Source of the DNA: Nitrincola tibetensis
GTDB taxonomy: Bacteria; Pseudomonadota; Gammaproteobacteria; Pseudomonadales; Balneatricaceae
Length of the DNA stretch: 64,000 nucleotides
Direction of reading: 5' to 3'
NCBI RefSeq assembly: GCF_003284585.1
Contig: NZ_QKRX01000006.1
Location: 62,001 to 126,000, forward strand
Position 1 is the first letter of the stretch. The number at the start of each line of letters is the position of its first letter. Below, in pieces: positions 1 to 11,478 of the stretch. The notes beneath the pieces were generated by a model. The model saw nothing but the letters and a program-made list of their open reading frames with translations. It searched no databases and was not told the origin of the DNA. The position numbers and the translations under genes are program-made.

Positions 1-150
1 AACGCCAAACTCCATCGCTTCAATGGCGCGGTCCTGACCGAAAAAACCACTAAAATTCTCGAGCGTTTCAGTGGTTCGAAAAGGAAGGTCTTGGTGATCA
101 CACACCTTGTACAACTGATCGACGCTTAATGCTTGCATTGTCTCTGACAT
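1..150 (-). CDS. Lon-like ATP-dependent protease (LonB/YcbZ type), N-terminal fragment
   Basis: This is the first 50 codons of a gene that runs off the left edge. Its ATG lies at 148-150 on the minus strand. The readable part ends in GQDRAIEAMEFGV, the conserved N-terminal segment of the AAA+ Lon-like proteases related to E. coli YcbZ, where a GQERA(I/V)EAL block follows a phenylalanine-rich start. These are ATP-dependent serine proteases of the cytoplasm. The ATPase and catalytic regions are outside the window, so the call rests on this short match. Confidence 0.6.
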   Translation of the reverse strand, partial: MSETMQALSVDQLYKVCDHQDLPFRTTETLENFSGFFGQDRAIEAMEFGV

Positions 151-225
151 TATCAATATCCAGTACTCAACCTTGTATAACAAGGTTATAGCTTGTATTA
201 AGCGTTTGATTCAAGCCCTGTTATA

Positions 226-2568
<2,343 letters not shown>

Positions 2569-2598
2569 AATGACTAATCTCTGTTGAACCTAATGCGA

Positions 2599-3723
2599 TT
2601 AAAAACTGAACTCAGGAGCAGGGGCATCCGGCAATAATTGAGCAACTTGTTCAACTTTACGTTTCAAGTCATCAATGTTACCTGCCACTAGATTAATATG
2701 CCCGAGTTTGCGACCTGCACGCTCACTCTTACCATAGAGATGCAGATGAGTATCCTCTAGCTTAAGAATATCTTCATAGTCACCATTTTTACCAATGATG
2801 TTAATCATACAGGTGAGTGCTTTAGCATGTGTCGAGCCCAGAGGTAAACCTTGGACCGCACGTAAATGGTTTTCAAACTGACTGGTCATCGAGCCATTTT
2901 GAGTCCAGTGGCCAGAATTATGTACGCGTGGTGCCATTTCATTGGCAAGCAAACAACCATCCGCTTGCTGAAAAAGTTCTAGGGTTAAAACGCCAACATA
3001 TTCAAGCTCATCAAGTAATGCATGAATATAGGCTTCGGCCTGCACTTGAGCCTCTTGGCTGAAATTTGGAACAGGTGCCAAGGAGTAGCGCAAAATACCC
3101 TCTACATGATGATTTTCAGCAACAGGATAGAATACAACATCGCCAGAGCGTCCTCGTACGGCAATAATCGAAACCTCCCGAACAAAATCGACAAAGGCTT
3201 CAACGATTAAGCGAGAGTGACCAATACGTTGCCAAGCAGAAGCGGCCTCATCTGGACGTCTCAAAACAGCTTGTCCCTTACCATCGTATCCCTCTGTTAT
3301 TGACTTGGCCACGACGGCTTGTGCACCTGCCGTCATCAATTCCTGACACGCCTGAGCCAGCTCATCAGCTGAGTTAACAAGACGATAGTCAGCGACAGGT
3401 ATACTTAATTGATCAAAGAGGGCCTTCTCTGCCTCTCTGTTTTGACAGACCTGCAGCGCCTTAACACTCGGAAACAAGGGTTTTTGCTCAGCAATCGATT
3501 TAACTAAGGGTAAGGGCAGGTGCTCAAACTCATAGGTTACACAATCCACCTGCGCCAAAAAATCGGCTAAAGCACTGTCAGCTTCACTATGGGTAAACAA
3601 ACATCCTATGTCAGCGCTTGCATTTGCACTGGTATCTAAAAAGGAAAAACGATTACCTAAAGGATAACCTGCTAGCGCCAACATCTGGCCCAATTGACCT
3701 GCACCAAGAATACCGATTTTCAT
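2599..3723 (-). CDS. purK: N5-carboxyaminoimidazole ribonucleotide synthase
   Basis: PurK uses ATP and bicarbonate to carboxylate AIR to N5-CAIR in purine synthesis. It is an ATP-grasp enzyme of normal length (374 residues). An N-terminal pre-ATP-grasp loop GAGQLGQM is at residues 7-14, the ATP-grasp lysine/glycine loop EGYDGKGQ at about 144-151, and the conserved NEMAPRVHNSGHWT segment near 261-274. It lies 21 bp downstream of purE in the same orientation, so the consecutive enzymes PurK and PurE are probably co-transcribed. Confidence 0.97.
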   Translation of the reverse strand: MKIGILGAGQLGQMLALAGYPLGNRFSFLDTSANASADIGCLFTHSEADSALADFLAQVDCVTYEFEHLPLPLVKSIAEQKPLFPSVKALQVCQNREAEKALFDQLSIPVADYRLVNSADELAQACQELMTAGAQAVVAKSITEGYDGKGQAVLRRPDEAASAWQRIGHSRLIVEAFVDFVREVSIIAVRGRSGDVVFYPVAENHHVEGILRYSLAPVPNFSQEAQVQAEAYIHALLDELEYVGVLTLELFQQADGCLLANEMAPRVHNSGHWTQNGSMTSQFENHLRAVQGLPLGSTHAKALTCMINIIGKNGDYEDILKLEDTHLHLYGKSERAGRKLGHINLVAGNIDDLKRKVEQVAQLLPDAPAPEFSF

Positions 3724-3744
3724 GTAAAACTCTCTCTTTACCGC

Positions 3745-4233
3745 TTAACCACGAGGGTCGGGATTATCTATAACCGTTTGTGTTTGCTGCTGGCGAAATG
3801 CAACGAGTGCAGCTTTGACTAAGGGATCTTGTAACGCCACTATTTGAGCAGCCATGATGCCTGCGTTGGTCGCACCCGCTTTTCCAATCGCTAAAGTCCC
3901 TACAGGAATCCCGCCGGGCATTTGAACGATCGATAACAGCGAATCCATTCCACTTAAGGCTTTTGACTCAACGGGCACACCTAAAACAGGCAAAGCTGTT
4001 TGTGAAGCAACCATTCCAGGTAAATGCGCCGCACCACCGGCACCGGCAATAATCACTTGCAGACCCCGAGCATCAGCAGACTTAGCATATTCAAATAGTA
4101 AATCGGGTGTTCTGTGAGCAGACACAACTCGTGTTTCATACGCAACACCTAACTGATCCAACATCGCAACGGCATGTTCCATCGTTGGCCAATCAGACTT
4201 GGATCCCATTATTACGCCCACTTTTGGTTGCAT
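3745..4233 (-). CDS. purE: N5-CAIR mutase (class I PurE)
   Basis: PurE moves the carboxylate of N5-CAIR to C4 to give CAIR. The 162-residue protein carries the class I signature: phosphate-binding MGSKSDW at residues 9-15, SAHRTP at 38-43 with the catalytic histidine, and GGAAHLPGM near 66-74. Presence of purK directly downstream agrees with the class I (bacterial) reaction rather than the direct AIR carboxylase. The 83 bp to dprA are probably where a purEK promoter lies, but I could not pick a convincing one. Confidence 0.97.
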   Translation of the reverse strand: MQPKVGVIMGSKSDWPTMEHAVAMLDQLGVAYETRVVSAHRTPDLLFEYAKSADARGLQVIIAGAGGAAHLPGMVASQTALPVLGVPVESKALSGMDSLLSIVQMPGGIPVGTLAIGKAGATNAGIMAAQIVALQDPLVKAALVAFRQQQTQTVIDNPDPRG

Positions 4234-4316
4234 TGTTTTAGTCCTGTTAATAAGTTCTCAATCTGTAAAACAAGCCAAGCAGGATACCGCTAAAAGCGAT
4301 TTGGGAAAAGTCAAAC

Positions 4317-5435
4317 CTAGGTAATTCCTGCTGAATCCGTCTGAATCAAATAGACACCATCCTGTATCACGCGGCCCGCTAAAACCAACTCCATTATGAC
4401 ATTTTGTAAAGCTGAATACTGCATATTCGTTTTCATCATCAAGTCATCAAACGTCATCTGATCATAGGAGAGAGTACGTAGGATTGGCTCCCACTCGGGT
4501 TTGACTTGAGGTAACTTTGAAGGTTGTTTAGCACGTTGATCTTCATTTAAGTAGCCCAACAATGCCCCTAAATGTTCAGTGATGTGCTGTGTTGAATCCA
4601 CCAAAGTAGCCCCTTGACGGATTAACTCGTGACAACCTTTGCTCATAGGATTACTTATCGGTCCAGGGACAGCAAAGACTTCTCGGCCCTGTTCCATGGC
4701 AAGTCGTGCCGTAATCAATGACCCACTGCGCGTTGCAGCTTCTACAACGAGTGATCCAACGCTTAACCCACTGATAATTCGATTACGACGAGGGAAATGA
4801 GCGCTCAGAGGAGCAGAGCCTGGCATCAGCTCTGATATTAAACATCCCCCTTTGTCTAGAATTTCGCGAGCGAGGCCTGCATTGCTTTTAGGGTAAATTA
4901 ATTCAGGGCTTGTACCCATCACCGCTAATGTAACACCGTTTGAAGACAAGCAGCCCTTATGTGCTTGAGTATCAATACCCAATGCTAAGCCACTGGTAAT
5001 TGCAAAACCTGATTTAGCCAGTTCAGCAGAAAAAAGATAGGCAAGACGTGCGCCAGATTGAGTTGGTTTCCGGCTACCGACCACAGCTAACTGCGGTAAA
5101 TAAAGAGCAGTTTTACAACCCTTAAACCAGAGTACAGGGGGTGGATCAGGAAGGTTCTGTAGCAGAGGAGGGTAATCATCGGCGCCCAGACAGACACATT
5201 CAATCTGATGCTGCTCCGCCTTGTCCTGTATTTGCTGGGCTTGGTCTAACCAAAAGCCCGCCGACTTCTGGCGCAAGGACATGGTGGTATCCGGACGTAA
5301 TCGAATATCATCCGGTAGATTTCCGTCTAAAAGATCACGTAAATTGACATCGAGCTCTACAAGTCGCGAAAGCGTACCTGGGCCAAGCCCGGGTACGAGT
5401 AACAACGCGATCCATTCCCTTGGATCTATCTTCAT
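4317..5435 (-). CDS. dprA: DNA-processing protein DprA (Smf), RecA loader
   Basis: DprA binds incoming single-stranded DNA during natural transformation and loads RecA. The 372-residue protein has an N-terminal helical region, the Rossmann-like DprA core with VVGSRKP at 118-124, SGLALGID at about 148-155 and FPRRNRIISGL at 214-224, then a C-terminal winged-helix (DML1-like) domain from about residue 300. The LysM gene lies 23 bp upstream on the same strand, a common neighbour of dprA in gammaproteobacteria. A dprA gene is widespread even in species not known to be competent, so it is weak evidence for competence. Confidence 0.95.
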   Translation of the reverse strand: MKIDPREWIALLLVPGLGPGTLSRLVELDVNLRDLLDGNLPDDIRLRPDTTMSLRQKSAGFWLDQAQQIQDKAEQHQIECVCLGADDYPPLLQNLPDPPPVLWFKGCKTALYLPQLAVVGSRKPTQSGARLAYLFSAELAKSGFAITSGLALGIDTQAHKGCLSSNGVTLAVMGTSPELIYPKSNAGLAREILDKGGCLISELMPGSAPLSAHFPRRNRIISGLSVGSLVVEAATRSGSLITARLAMEQGREVFAVPGPISNPMSKGCHELIRQGATLVDSTQHITEHLGALLGYLNEDQRAKQPSKLPQVKPEWEPILRTLSYDQMTFDDLMMKTNMQYSALQNVIMELVLAGRVIQDGVYLIQTDSAGIT

Positions 5436-5458
5436 AATTCCCTCTGAGGGTTAAGCGT

Positions 5459-6490
5459 TTATGGACGTGTTATTTCATCACCAATCGAAATAGTATTCGT
5501 TGCACGCATCACCAAGCCATAACTGACTTTATCGTACACTTTAAAAATCATCAAAATGCCTGCACGCTCGGACGGTAACTGAATTACTTCATTGGTCACT
5601 GGATCATTGAGCACTTCGCCCTTACGACGAATACTAAAGACATGGCCTGATTCCAAACCATCGCGCTCACCTAAATTGACAACGACGGCATCAAACTGGC
5701 CGATATAACTAACCCCTTGAAGCACATCGATAATCAAACCATCGGTATCATAAGGCGCAGGTTTTGGGTAAAAAACAGATTGAACGCGGGTGGTCTCAGA
5801 TGGAAGCAAACGGAAACCTGCACGAACTTCTTCTGTCGTGCCTAATAAACGCAGAGTTGTAATGTCATTCTCGGTTCCGGTGATACGAGCATCCGCAACC
5901 TTGAACAGCTCGTAACCTAAAAATTCACCCGTGACAGGATCGATATATTCCTTAGATGGGCGGTAGAGAATCTGCTGTGCATCATCGCTCAACAGCTCAC
6001 CACGAAGATACACTCGATCACCTGCACCCGACACAATGCGACGATTATCTCCCGCTACAATATAGGGTGCGCTAGACAAAACATCATCATCCGCCACTCG
6101 GTTATCATTCAGGAAACTGACAATATCCTTTAACGGAATTGCGGGGACTGCTTGATCTAAGGCTGACTCACGAATTTGGGGAGATAGTTTACGAACGCCT
6201 GGGGTGAGTCCCAATCTTGGACGACCGTCAACCCAAGTGAGGTACACGGTATCACCAGGGTATATCAAGTGAGGATTTTGTATTTGAGGATTCACCCCCC
6301 AAATCTCAGGCCATTGCCAAGGCTGATCCAGAAATCGACCCGAAATTCCCCATAGTGTATCGCCTCTCACTACGGTGTATTCCGTTGGGTGTCCCTCTCT
6401 CAGCTGAAGTGGTGCTTCGTTGCGTTGAGCCTGTGCATTACCGGTTAGAATACAGGCAGCTGCCAGTAATCCTATTAGCAGTTGTTTCAT
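5459..6490 (-). CDS. Exported LysM-domain protein
   Basis: The protein has a clear signal peptide (MKQLLIGLLAAACILTGNA then QA/Q) and one LysM domain at about residues 35-85 (YTVVRGDTLWGISGRFL to IYPGDTVYLTWV), which normally binds peptidoglycan. The remaining 250 residues are a conserved region of unknown function found in the LysM proteins encoded beside dprA and def. The longest frame starts with a GTG at 6514, but AGGGA seven bases before the ATG at 6490 plus the signal peptide fix the start there (343 residues). It is divergent from def. A role in envelope or cell wall maintenance is an inference. Confidence 0.85.
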   Translation of the reverse strand: MKQLLIGLLAAACILTGNAQAQRNEAPLQLREGHPTEYTVVRGDTLWGISGRFLDQPWQWPEIWGVNPQIQNPHLIYPGDTVYLTWVDGRPRLGLTPGVRKLSPQIRESALDQAVPAIPLKDIVSFLNDNRVADDDVLSSAPYIVAGDNRRIVSGAGDRVYLRGELLSDDAQQILYRPSKEYIDPVTGEFLGYELFKVADARITGTENDITTLRLLGTTEEVRAGFRLLPSETTRVQSVFYPKPAPYDTDGLIIDVLQGVSYIGQFDAVVVNLGERDGLESGHVFSIRRKGEVLNDPVTNEVIQLPSERAGILMIFKVYDKVSYGLVMRATNTISIGDEITRP

Positions 6491-6651
6491 TTGCAGTTCC
6501 CTATGATGAGACACCTTCGAACACCTTTTCTATCTGTGACGCAGGCATCATAACAATGCATTCAATTGAGTATTCAGTATAATATGACTTATACGCATTG
6601 CCGTCACCTATCTGACGACATTTATAGACACTTTATGAAAGTTTGAGACCT

Positions 6652-7170
6652 ATGGCTATCTTAACAATTCTTGAATTCCCTGACCCTCGGCTCAGGACAA
6701 TTGCAACCCCTGTAGAGCAAGTCGATGATTCTGTTCGTCAGATTATAGACGATATGTTCGAAACCATGTACGACGCTCCTGGTATTGGCTTAGCGGCTTC
6801 GCAAGTCAACATCCATAAACAGATTGTAGTGATTGATATTTCCGAAGACAAATCTGAACCTTTAGTCTTGATCAACCCAAGTTTTAAAGTGATCGAACCT
6901 GAACTTGAAGAGATGCAAGAGGGTTGCTTGTCCGTTCCTGGTTTTTATGAAACGGTAAAACGCCCAAATAAAATTGAAGTAACCTCATTGGATCGAGATG
7001 GCAACCCGCAAAACTTCATTGCTGAAGATCTGTTGGCGGTTTGTATTCAGCATGAGCTTGACCACTTGAACGGAAAACTTTTTGTTGATTATTTATCGAC
7101 CCTCAAGCGCAACAGAATCCGTTCTAAGTTAGAAAAAAAACATAAGCTAGAGCAAATGGATGACGCCTGA
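6652..7170 (+). CDS. def: Peptide deformylase
   Basis: Def removes the formyl group from the N-terminal methionine of new proteins using a metal ion, usually Fe2+. All three motifs are present: GIGLAASQ at residues 44-51, EGCLS at 90-94 with metal ligand C92, and HELDH at 134-138 with the two histidine ligands. The frame could open at a TTG at 6643, but the ATG at 6652 gives the standard MAIL start (172 residues). Its stop is directly followed by the fmt ATG. The two enzymes act at opposite ends of the formyl-methionine cycle. Confidence 0.97.
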   Translation: MAILTILEFPDPRLRTIATPVEQVDDSVRQIIDDMFETMYDAPGIGLAASQVNIHKQIVVIDISEDKSEPLVLINPSFKVIEPELEEMQEGCLSVPGFYETVKRPNKIEVTSLDRDGNPQNFIAEDLLAVCIQHELDHLNGKLFVDYLSTLKRNRIRSKLEKKHKLEQMDDA

Positions 7171-8118
7171 ATGACAGTTCCTTTGCGTATTATTTTTGCA
7201 GGCACTCCTGATTTTGCTGCAACCAGTTTGGCTGCTTTACTGAAAACAACACATGAAATTGTGGCCGTTTACACTCAACCTGATCGGCCTGCAGGTCGAG
7301 GACGGAAGTTAACGGCAAGCCCTGTTAAACAATTAGCTCTTGAGCATAACCTGCCAGTAATACAACCTCTTTCTTTAAAAACAGAGAGTGCTCAAGCTGA
7401 ATTGGCAGCCTTTAATGCCGATCTTATGATTGTCGTTGCCTATGGCCTTATTCTACCCAAAGTTGTACTAGACACGCCGCGGCTTGGTTGCATCAATGTG
7501 CATGCATCACTTCTGCCCAGATGGCGCGGCGCAGCCCCTATTCACAGGGCTTTATTAGCAGGCGATCACGAAACAGGGATTACCATTATGCAAATGGATG
7601 TCGGCCTAGATACTGGCAATATGCTATGTAAATCGACAACGCCCATCTATGACACGGATACAAGCCATTCTTTGCATGACCGCTTGGCCGCACTCGGTGC
7701 GGAGACCTTGGTTCAGTCTCTGGATGCGCTGACCGAAGGGCCTTTGGCAGGTGAAGTTCAAGATGACACGCTTGCTTGCTACGCCGAAAAACTGCAAAAG
7801 GAAGAGGGGCGTCTAGACTGGGCACAATCGGCTGTTTATTTAGCGCGGCAAGTTCGTGGGCTTAATCCTTGGCCCGTGGCATGGTGCGTAATGGGTGAAC
7901 AAATTCTTCGTGTATGGGATGCTCAGGCTCTAGAAATGAATCTAGGCGATGCCGAGCCTGGTACTCTAGTTTCAATGACGAAAGATCAGTTAGTCATTGC
8001 GACCGGTGAGGGAGCGCTTGCGCTTAAAACCATCCAATTACCCGGACATAAAGCACAACCTGTCTCCGCTTTATTAAACGGCAAACATCCTTTCCTACTT
8101 CAGCAGAGATTTAATTAA
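7171..8118 (+). CDS. fmt: Methionyl-tRNA formyltransferase
   Basis: Fmt formylates initiator Met-tRNA with 10-formyl-tetrahydrofolate. The 315-residue protein is standard length. The catalytic triad is N109, H111 and D147, with the SLLP folate-binding motif at 113-116 and a C-terminal OB-like tRNA-binding domain from about 205. It starts on the base after the def stop codon, and one base separates its stop from the rsmB start, so def-fmt-rsmB is a single translation-related operon. Confidence 0.97.
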   Translation: MTVPLRIIFAGTPDFAATSLAALLKTTHEIVAVYTQPDRPAGRGRKLTASPVKQLALEHNLPVIQPLSLKTESAQAELAAFNADLMIVVAYGLILPKVVLDTPRLGCINVHASLLPRWRGAAPIHRALLAGDHETGITIMQMDVGLDTGNMLCKSTTPIYDTDTSHSLHDRLAALGAETLVQSLDALTEGPLAGEVQDDTLACYAEKLQKEEGRLDWAQSAVYLARQVRGLNPWPVAWCVMGEQILRVWDAQALEMNLGDAEPGTLVSMTKDQLVIATGEGALALKTIQLPGHKAQPVSALLNGKHPFLLQQRFN

Positions 8119-8119
8119 C

Positions 8120-9427
8120 TTGAATAATGTTCGTGAAGCAGCGGCAATTGTCATCAGTCACCTTATTCAGCAACAGGGCTCACTGACGACCTTGCTCTCT
8201 GATCAATTTGAGACGATTTCTGAAAGAGACAAAGCGCTGCTGCAACAGCTTTGCTACGGGACCGCACGCGATTACTATCGACTCTATGCCGTGGCAGGGC
8301 GACTGTTAAAACAACCCTGTGACCAAACAGACACAGACGTTCTTGCATTAATTTTGCTCGGGTTGTACCAGCTTCGTGACATGCGTATTCCTGCTCACGC
8401 AGCGATCAGTGAAACCGTCTCTGCGATCAGCGCATTGGGTAAGCCTTGGGCCAAAGGATTGATTAATGCCATTCTACGACGCTATCAACGTGAAGGCGTT
8501 GATATTGAAGAGAAACTGGCAAAAACAGATGAGAGCTATGCATTTAACCATCCAACTTGGATGATTGAAAAACTGCGCCATAACTGGCCGGATCACTGGC
8601 AAAGCCTACTGCATAATAACGACATTAAAGGTCCGCTATGCCTAAGGATCAATGCACTTAAGTTAACAGTGGGCCAGTGGGAGACACAGGCGCAAGCTCA
8701 AGCGATAGGTTACCAATCAGGACACTTTAGCGAGCATGCGATCTATCTTGACGAAGCAATGGATGTACATCTAATCCCTGGCTTTGACGAGGGGCATCTA
8801 AGCATTCAGGATGAAGCTGCCCAATTAGCATCTGCGTTATTAGAACTCGCGCCAGGACAGCGTGTCTTAGATGCCTGTGCGGCTCCCGGAGGCAAACTCT
8901 GTCATCTACTCGAATCTGAGGCTGAATTATCAGACGTCATCGGTCTGGAGCTTAACGAAGGGCGAATAGGCCGTATTTATCAAAACTTAGAACGTTTAGG
9001 GTTACAAACGCGTTGTCAGGTTTTGCAAGGTGATGCATCAAGCCAAGACTGGTGGGATGGGCAACTTTTCGATCGCATTTTGCTGGACACACCCTGCAGT
9101 GGCACAGGCGTTATTCGACGTAACCCCGACATAAAGATTTTGAGGCAGAATGAAAATATCCTGCACCTTGCTAAGTTGCAGTTAGATATTCTAGAAAATC
9201 TTTGGCAAGTGCTTAAGGTGGATGGTGTATTGGTTTACGCAACCTGTTCTGTTTTTCCACAAGAGAATGAGCGCATTATCGAGCGTTTTTGCAAATTGCA
9301 TAGCGATGCACATCACGATCCGATCAAAGCCGAGTGGGGGATTGAAAGGCCCTATGGAAGACAACTCTTTCCGCAGACTTCAAGCCATGATGGTTTTTTC
9401 TACGCGCGTTTAATTAAAAAGGCGTAA
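8120..9427 (+). CDS. rsmB: 16S rRNA m5C967 methyltransferase RsmB
   Basis: RsmB (Sun/Fmu) methylates C967 of 16S rRNA with S-adenosylmethionine. The 435-residue protein has the NusB-like RNA-binding domain at about 1-140, then the methyltransferase core with SAM-binding DACAAPGGK at 251-259, DTPCSGTGV at 323-331 (C326) and the second catalytic cysteine C376 in YATCS. The frame opens with TTG at 8120. No ATG lies near that matches the family N-terminus, so a TTG start is likely. The trk potassium-uptake genes that often follow rsmB in gammaproteobacteria are absent here. Confidence 0.95.
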   Translation: MNNVREAAAIVISHLIQQQGSLTTLLSDQFETISERDKALLQQLCYGTARDYYRLYAVAGRLLKQPCDQTDTDVLALILLGLYQLRDMRIPAHAAISETVSAISALGKPWAKGLINAILRRYQREGVDIEEKLAKTDESYAFNHPTWMIEKLRHNWPDHWQSLLHNNDIKGPLCLRINALKLTVGQWETQAQAQAIGYQSGHFSEHAIYLDEAMDVHLIPGFDEGHLSIQDEAAQLASALLELAPGQRVLDACAAPGGKLCHLLESEAELSDVIGLELNEGRIGRIYQNLERLGLQTRCQVLQGDASSQDWWDGQLFDRILLDTPCSGTGVIRRNPDIKILRQNENILHLAKLQLDILENLWQVLKVDGVLVYATCSVFPQENERIIERFCKLHSDAHHDPIKAEWGIERPYGRQLFPQTSSHDGFFYARLIKKA

Positions 9428-9435
9428 TGACTAGA

Positions 9436-9476
9436 GCTCGGGATGAAATAGGTCCCGAGCCAGTCTTAATTTTCAA
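9436..9476. terminator. Hairpin between convergent rsmB and the acyltransferase gene
   Basis: GCTCGGGA at 9436-9443 pairs with TCCCGAGC at 9453-9460 around a nine-base loop. A T-rich stretch follows a few bases later on the plus strand. The position just after rsmB, between convergent genes, suggests a terminator; the tail is imperfect. Confidence 0.55.
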
Positions 9477-9477
9477 A

Positions 9478-10374
9478 CTATTGGTAAATATCCGCTTCCC
9501 CTTCAGGTCGTGAACTAAAGCGCTTGTATTCCCATTGATACTGCCAAGGGGCCTGTCTTACACAGTTTTCAACCGTTCGATTCATTGCTGAAGCTGCAAC
9601 TGACAAGTCTTTTTGATTGATCTCAGGATCTCCCTCATAAAAATAAATCTCAAAGCCCTGTGCATGAGGTAAACGCTTAGCAAAACCACAAATCACACTC
9701 GCACCGGTTTGCGCCGCCAACTGAGGTAAGAGCTTCATTGTGAGGGCCGGTGAATTGAAAAATGGAACATAAATACCGCTTTCTAGATCGGGCTCTTGAT
9801 CCGGTAAAATGCCCACCATTTCTCCACGCCTTAGCGCTTTCATCACCATTCTAACGCCCTGTACATTCGCAGGTGCCATTCGCGAGCCAAGTCGTGCACG
9901 CATCCGCTTAATCAGCTTATCCATGGCCGGTTGTTTAGGTGGCTTATACATGGCTGTAAAGCTGTACTTATTAGATAGGTATAAATTTAGTACTTCCCAA
10001 TTGCCTAAATGCGGCGCAATTAAAATCACCCCCTTTTTTTTAGACAACGCATTCGTAATGAGCTCTTCGTGGTGAATCTTCACAACCTTCTTTAAGGTTC
10101 GTTTGGGTGCCCATAGCCAGGACATACCCATTTCAGATACAGACTTGCCTGTTTCAATGAGGCTTTCTTGCACAGCGACATTACGCTCATCTTCACTTAA
10201 CTCTGGAAAACAGTGTGCAATATTACTCTGCGTAAATCGGCACCACTTGTTTTTATCCCCTTTGCGAAAGAAATAACGCCCCAGGTGCGCACCAAGGAAC
10301 TGAGCCCAAGACAAAGGCAAAAGCGCCATTAATCCCAGAAAACTGATGGCCAAAACACTCTTAATTTTCTTCAC
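9478..10374 (-). CDS. LpxL/HtrB-family lysophospholipid acyltransferase
   Basis: The protein belongs to the lipid A late acyltransferase family, inner-membrane enzymes that add secondary acyl chains to lipid A from acyl-ACP. It has an N-terminal membrane segment at about residues 5-25 and the catalytic HX4E motif (H122 to E127 in PHLGNWE), followed by the family's GILPDQEP and FAKRLP regions. Its 298 residues match LpxL/LpxM. Which acyl position it serves cannot be told from sequence. It is a single gene converging with rsmB and divergent from glyQ. Confidence 0.88.
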   Translation of the reverse strand: MKKIKSVLAISFLGLMALLPLSWAQFLGAHLGRYFFRKGDKNKWCRFTQSNIAHCFPELSEDERNVAVQESLIETGKSVSEMGMSWLWAPKRTLKKVVKIHHEELITNALSKKKGVILIAPHLGNWEVLNLYLSNKYSFTAMYKPPKQPAMDKLIKRMRARLGSRMAPANVQGVRMVMKALRRGEMVGILPDQEPDLESGIYVPFFNSPALTMKLLPQLAAQTGASVICGFAKRLPHAQGFEIYFYEGDPEINQKDLSVAASAMNRTVENCVRQAPWQYQWEYKRFSSRPEGEADIYQ

Positions 10375-10524
10375 GGCGTAATCCTGTATTTTTTCATAGC
10401 AAAATTATACCTCTTCGTAATGATCGACTGAACCAAGATAATGACCTTAGATAGACGCTTAGCGGTTCATGTTGATGTATAATTTGGCCTTTATTTTGAT
10501 CAATTAATAGCTAAGGTGATTCTC

Positions 10525-11478
10525 GTGACTGACAAGGCGACTCCAGACGTTAGCACATTTCAGGGGCTTATCCTCGCATTGCAGCAATACTGGGGCGACC
10601 AGGGTTGTGTTCTGGTGCAGCCTCTGGATCTTGAAGTAGGGGCCGGAACCTTCCATCCCGCTACCTTTTTACGTGCCATTGGCCCTGAGTATTGGCGTTC
10701 AGCCTATGTACAACCTAGCCGACGCCCTACGGACGGTCGCTATGGTGAAAACCCAAATAGACTTCAACACTACTACCAGTTTCAGGTGGTGATGAAACCC
10801 TCACCTGATAACTTCCAAGATCTCTTTTTAGGGTCTTTAATGCACATAGGCTTAGATCCCGGCATTCATGACATTCGCTTTGTTGAGGACAACTGGGAAT
10901 CTCCAACGCTTGGTGCATGGGGATTGGGTTGGGAAATCTGGTTAAACGGCATGGAGGTTACTCAGTTCACCTATTTCCAGCAAGCGGGGGGGTTAGAGTG
11001 TTACCCTGTCACTGGTGAGTTAACCTACGGCTTAGAACGTATCGCCATGTACCTCCAGGAAGTGGACAGTGTCTACGATCTGATTTGGGCAAAACAGCCT
11101 GATGGTAGCGTTGTTACCTACGGTGATGTGTATCATCAAAACGAAGTTGAAATGTCGACTTACAATTTTGAATACGCAGATGTCCCACAGCTTTTCCTCA
11201 ATTTCGATCACTATGAAAAAGAGTGCCTGAAGTTACTTGAAGCATCGCTTCCTTTACCTGCGTACGAGATGGTACTAAAGGCTTCTCATACTTTTAACTT
11301 GCTCGATTCTCGCCATGCGATTTCAGTGACTGAACGTCAACGTTTTATTCTTAGAGTGCGTACACTTGCCCGAAATGTTGCCCATGCGTACTTTGAAAAG
11401 CGTCGTGCATTAGGCTTCCCCTTGGCGCCTGAAGCCTTGCGTCTAGAAGTGTTATCGGCTTATGAGGAGTCTAAATAA
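10525..11478 (+). CDS. glyQ: Glycyl-tRNA synthetase alpha subunit
   Basis: GlyQ is the catalytic subunit of the bacterial alpha2beta2 glycyl-tRNA synthetase. The segments [34 protein letters not shown] and [21 protein letters not shown] are typical of this very conserved protein. The frame can open at a GTG at 10516, but AAGGTG at 10513-10518 lies six bases before another GTG at 10525, giving [12 protein letters not shown] and 317 residues, so I use 10525. The glyS ATG shares one base with the glyQ stop codon. Confidence 0.96.
   Translation: MTDKATPDVSTFQGLILALQQYWGDQGCVLVQPLDLEVGAGTFHPATFLRAIGPEYWRSAYVQPSRRPTDGRYGENPNRLQHYYQFQVVMKPSPDNFQDLFLGSLMHIGLDPGIHDIRFVEDNWESPTLGAWGLGWEIWLNGMEVTQFTYFQQAGGLECYPVTGELTYGLERIAMYLQEVDSVYDLIWAKQPDGSVVTYGDVYHQNEVEMSTYNFEYADVPQLFLNFDHYEKECLKLLEASLPLPAYEMVLKASHTFNLLDSRHAISVTERQRFILRVRTLARNVAHAYFEKRRALGFPLAPEALRLEVLSAYEESK

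Noticed and set aside
6566-6583. Promoter for def from TTGAGT and TATAAT
   Set aside because: The TATAAT is good, but the TTGAGT is only six bases away, and no -35 element is found at 16-18 bases.
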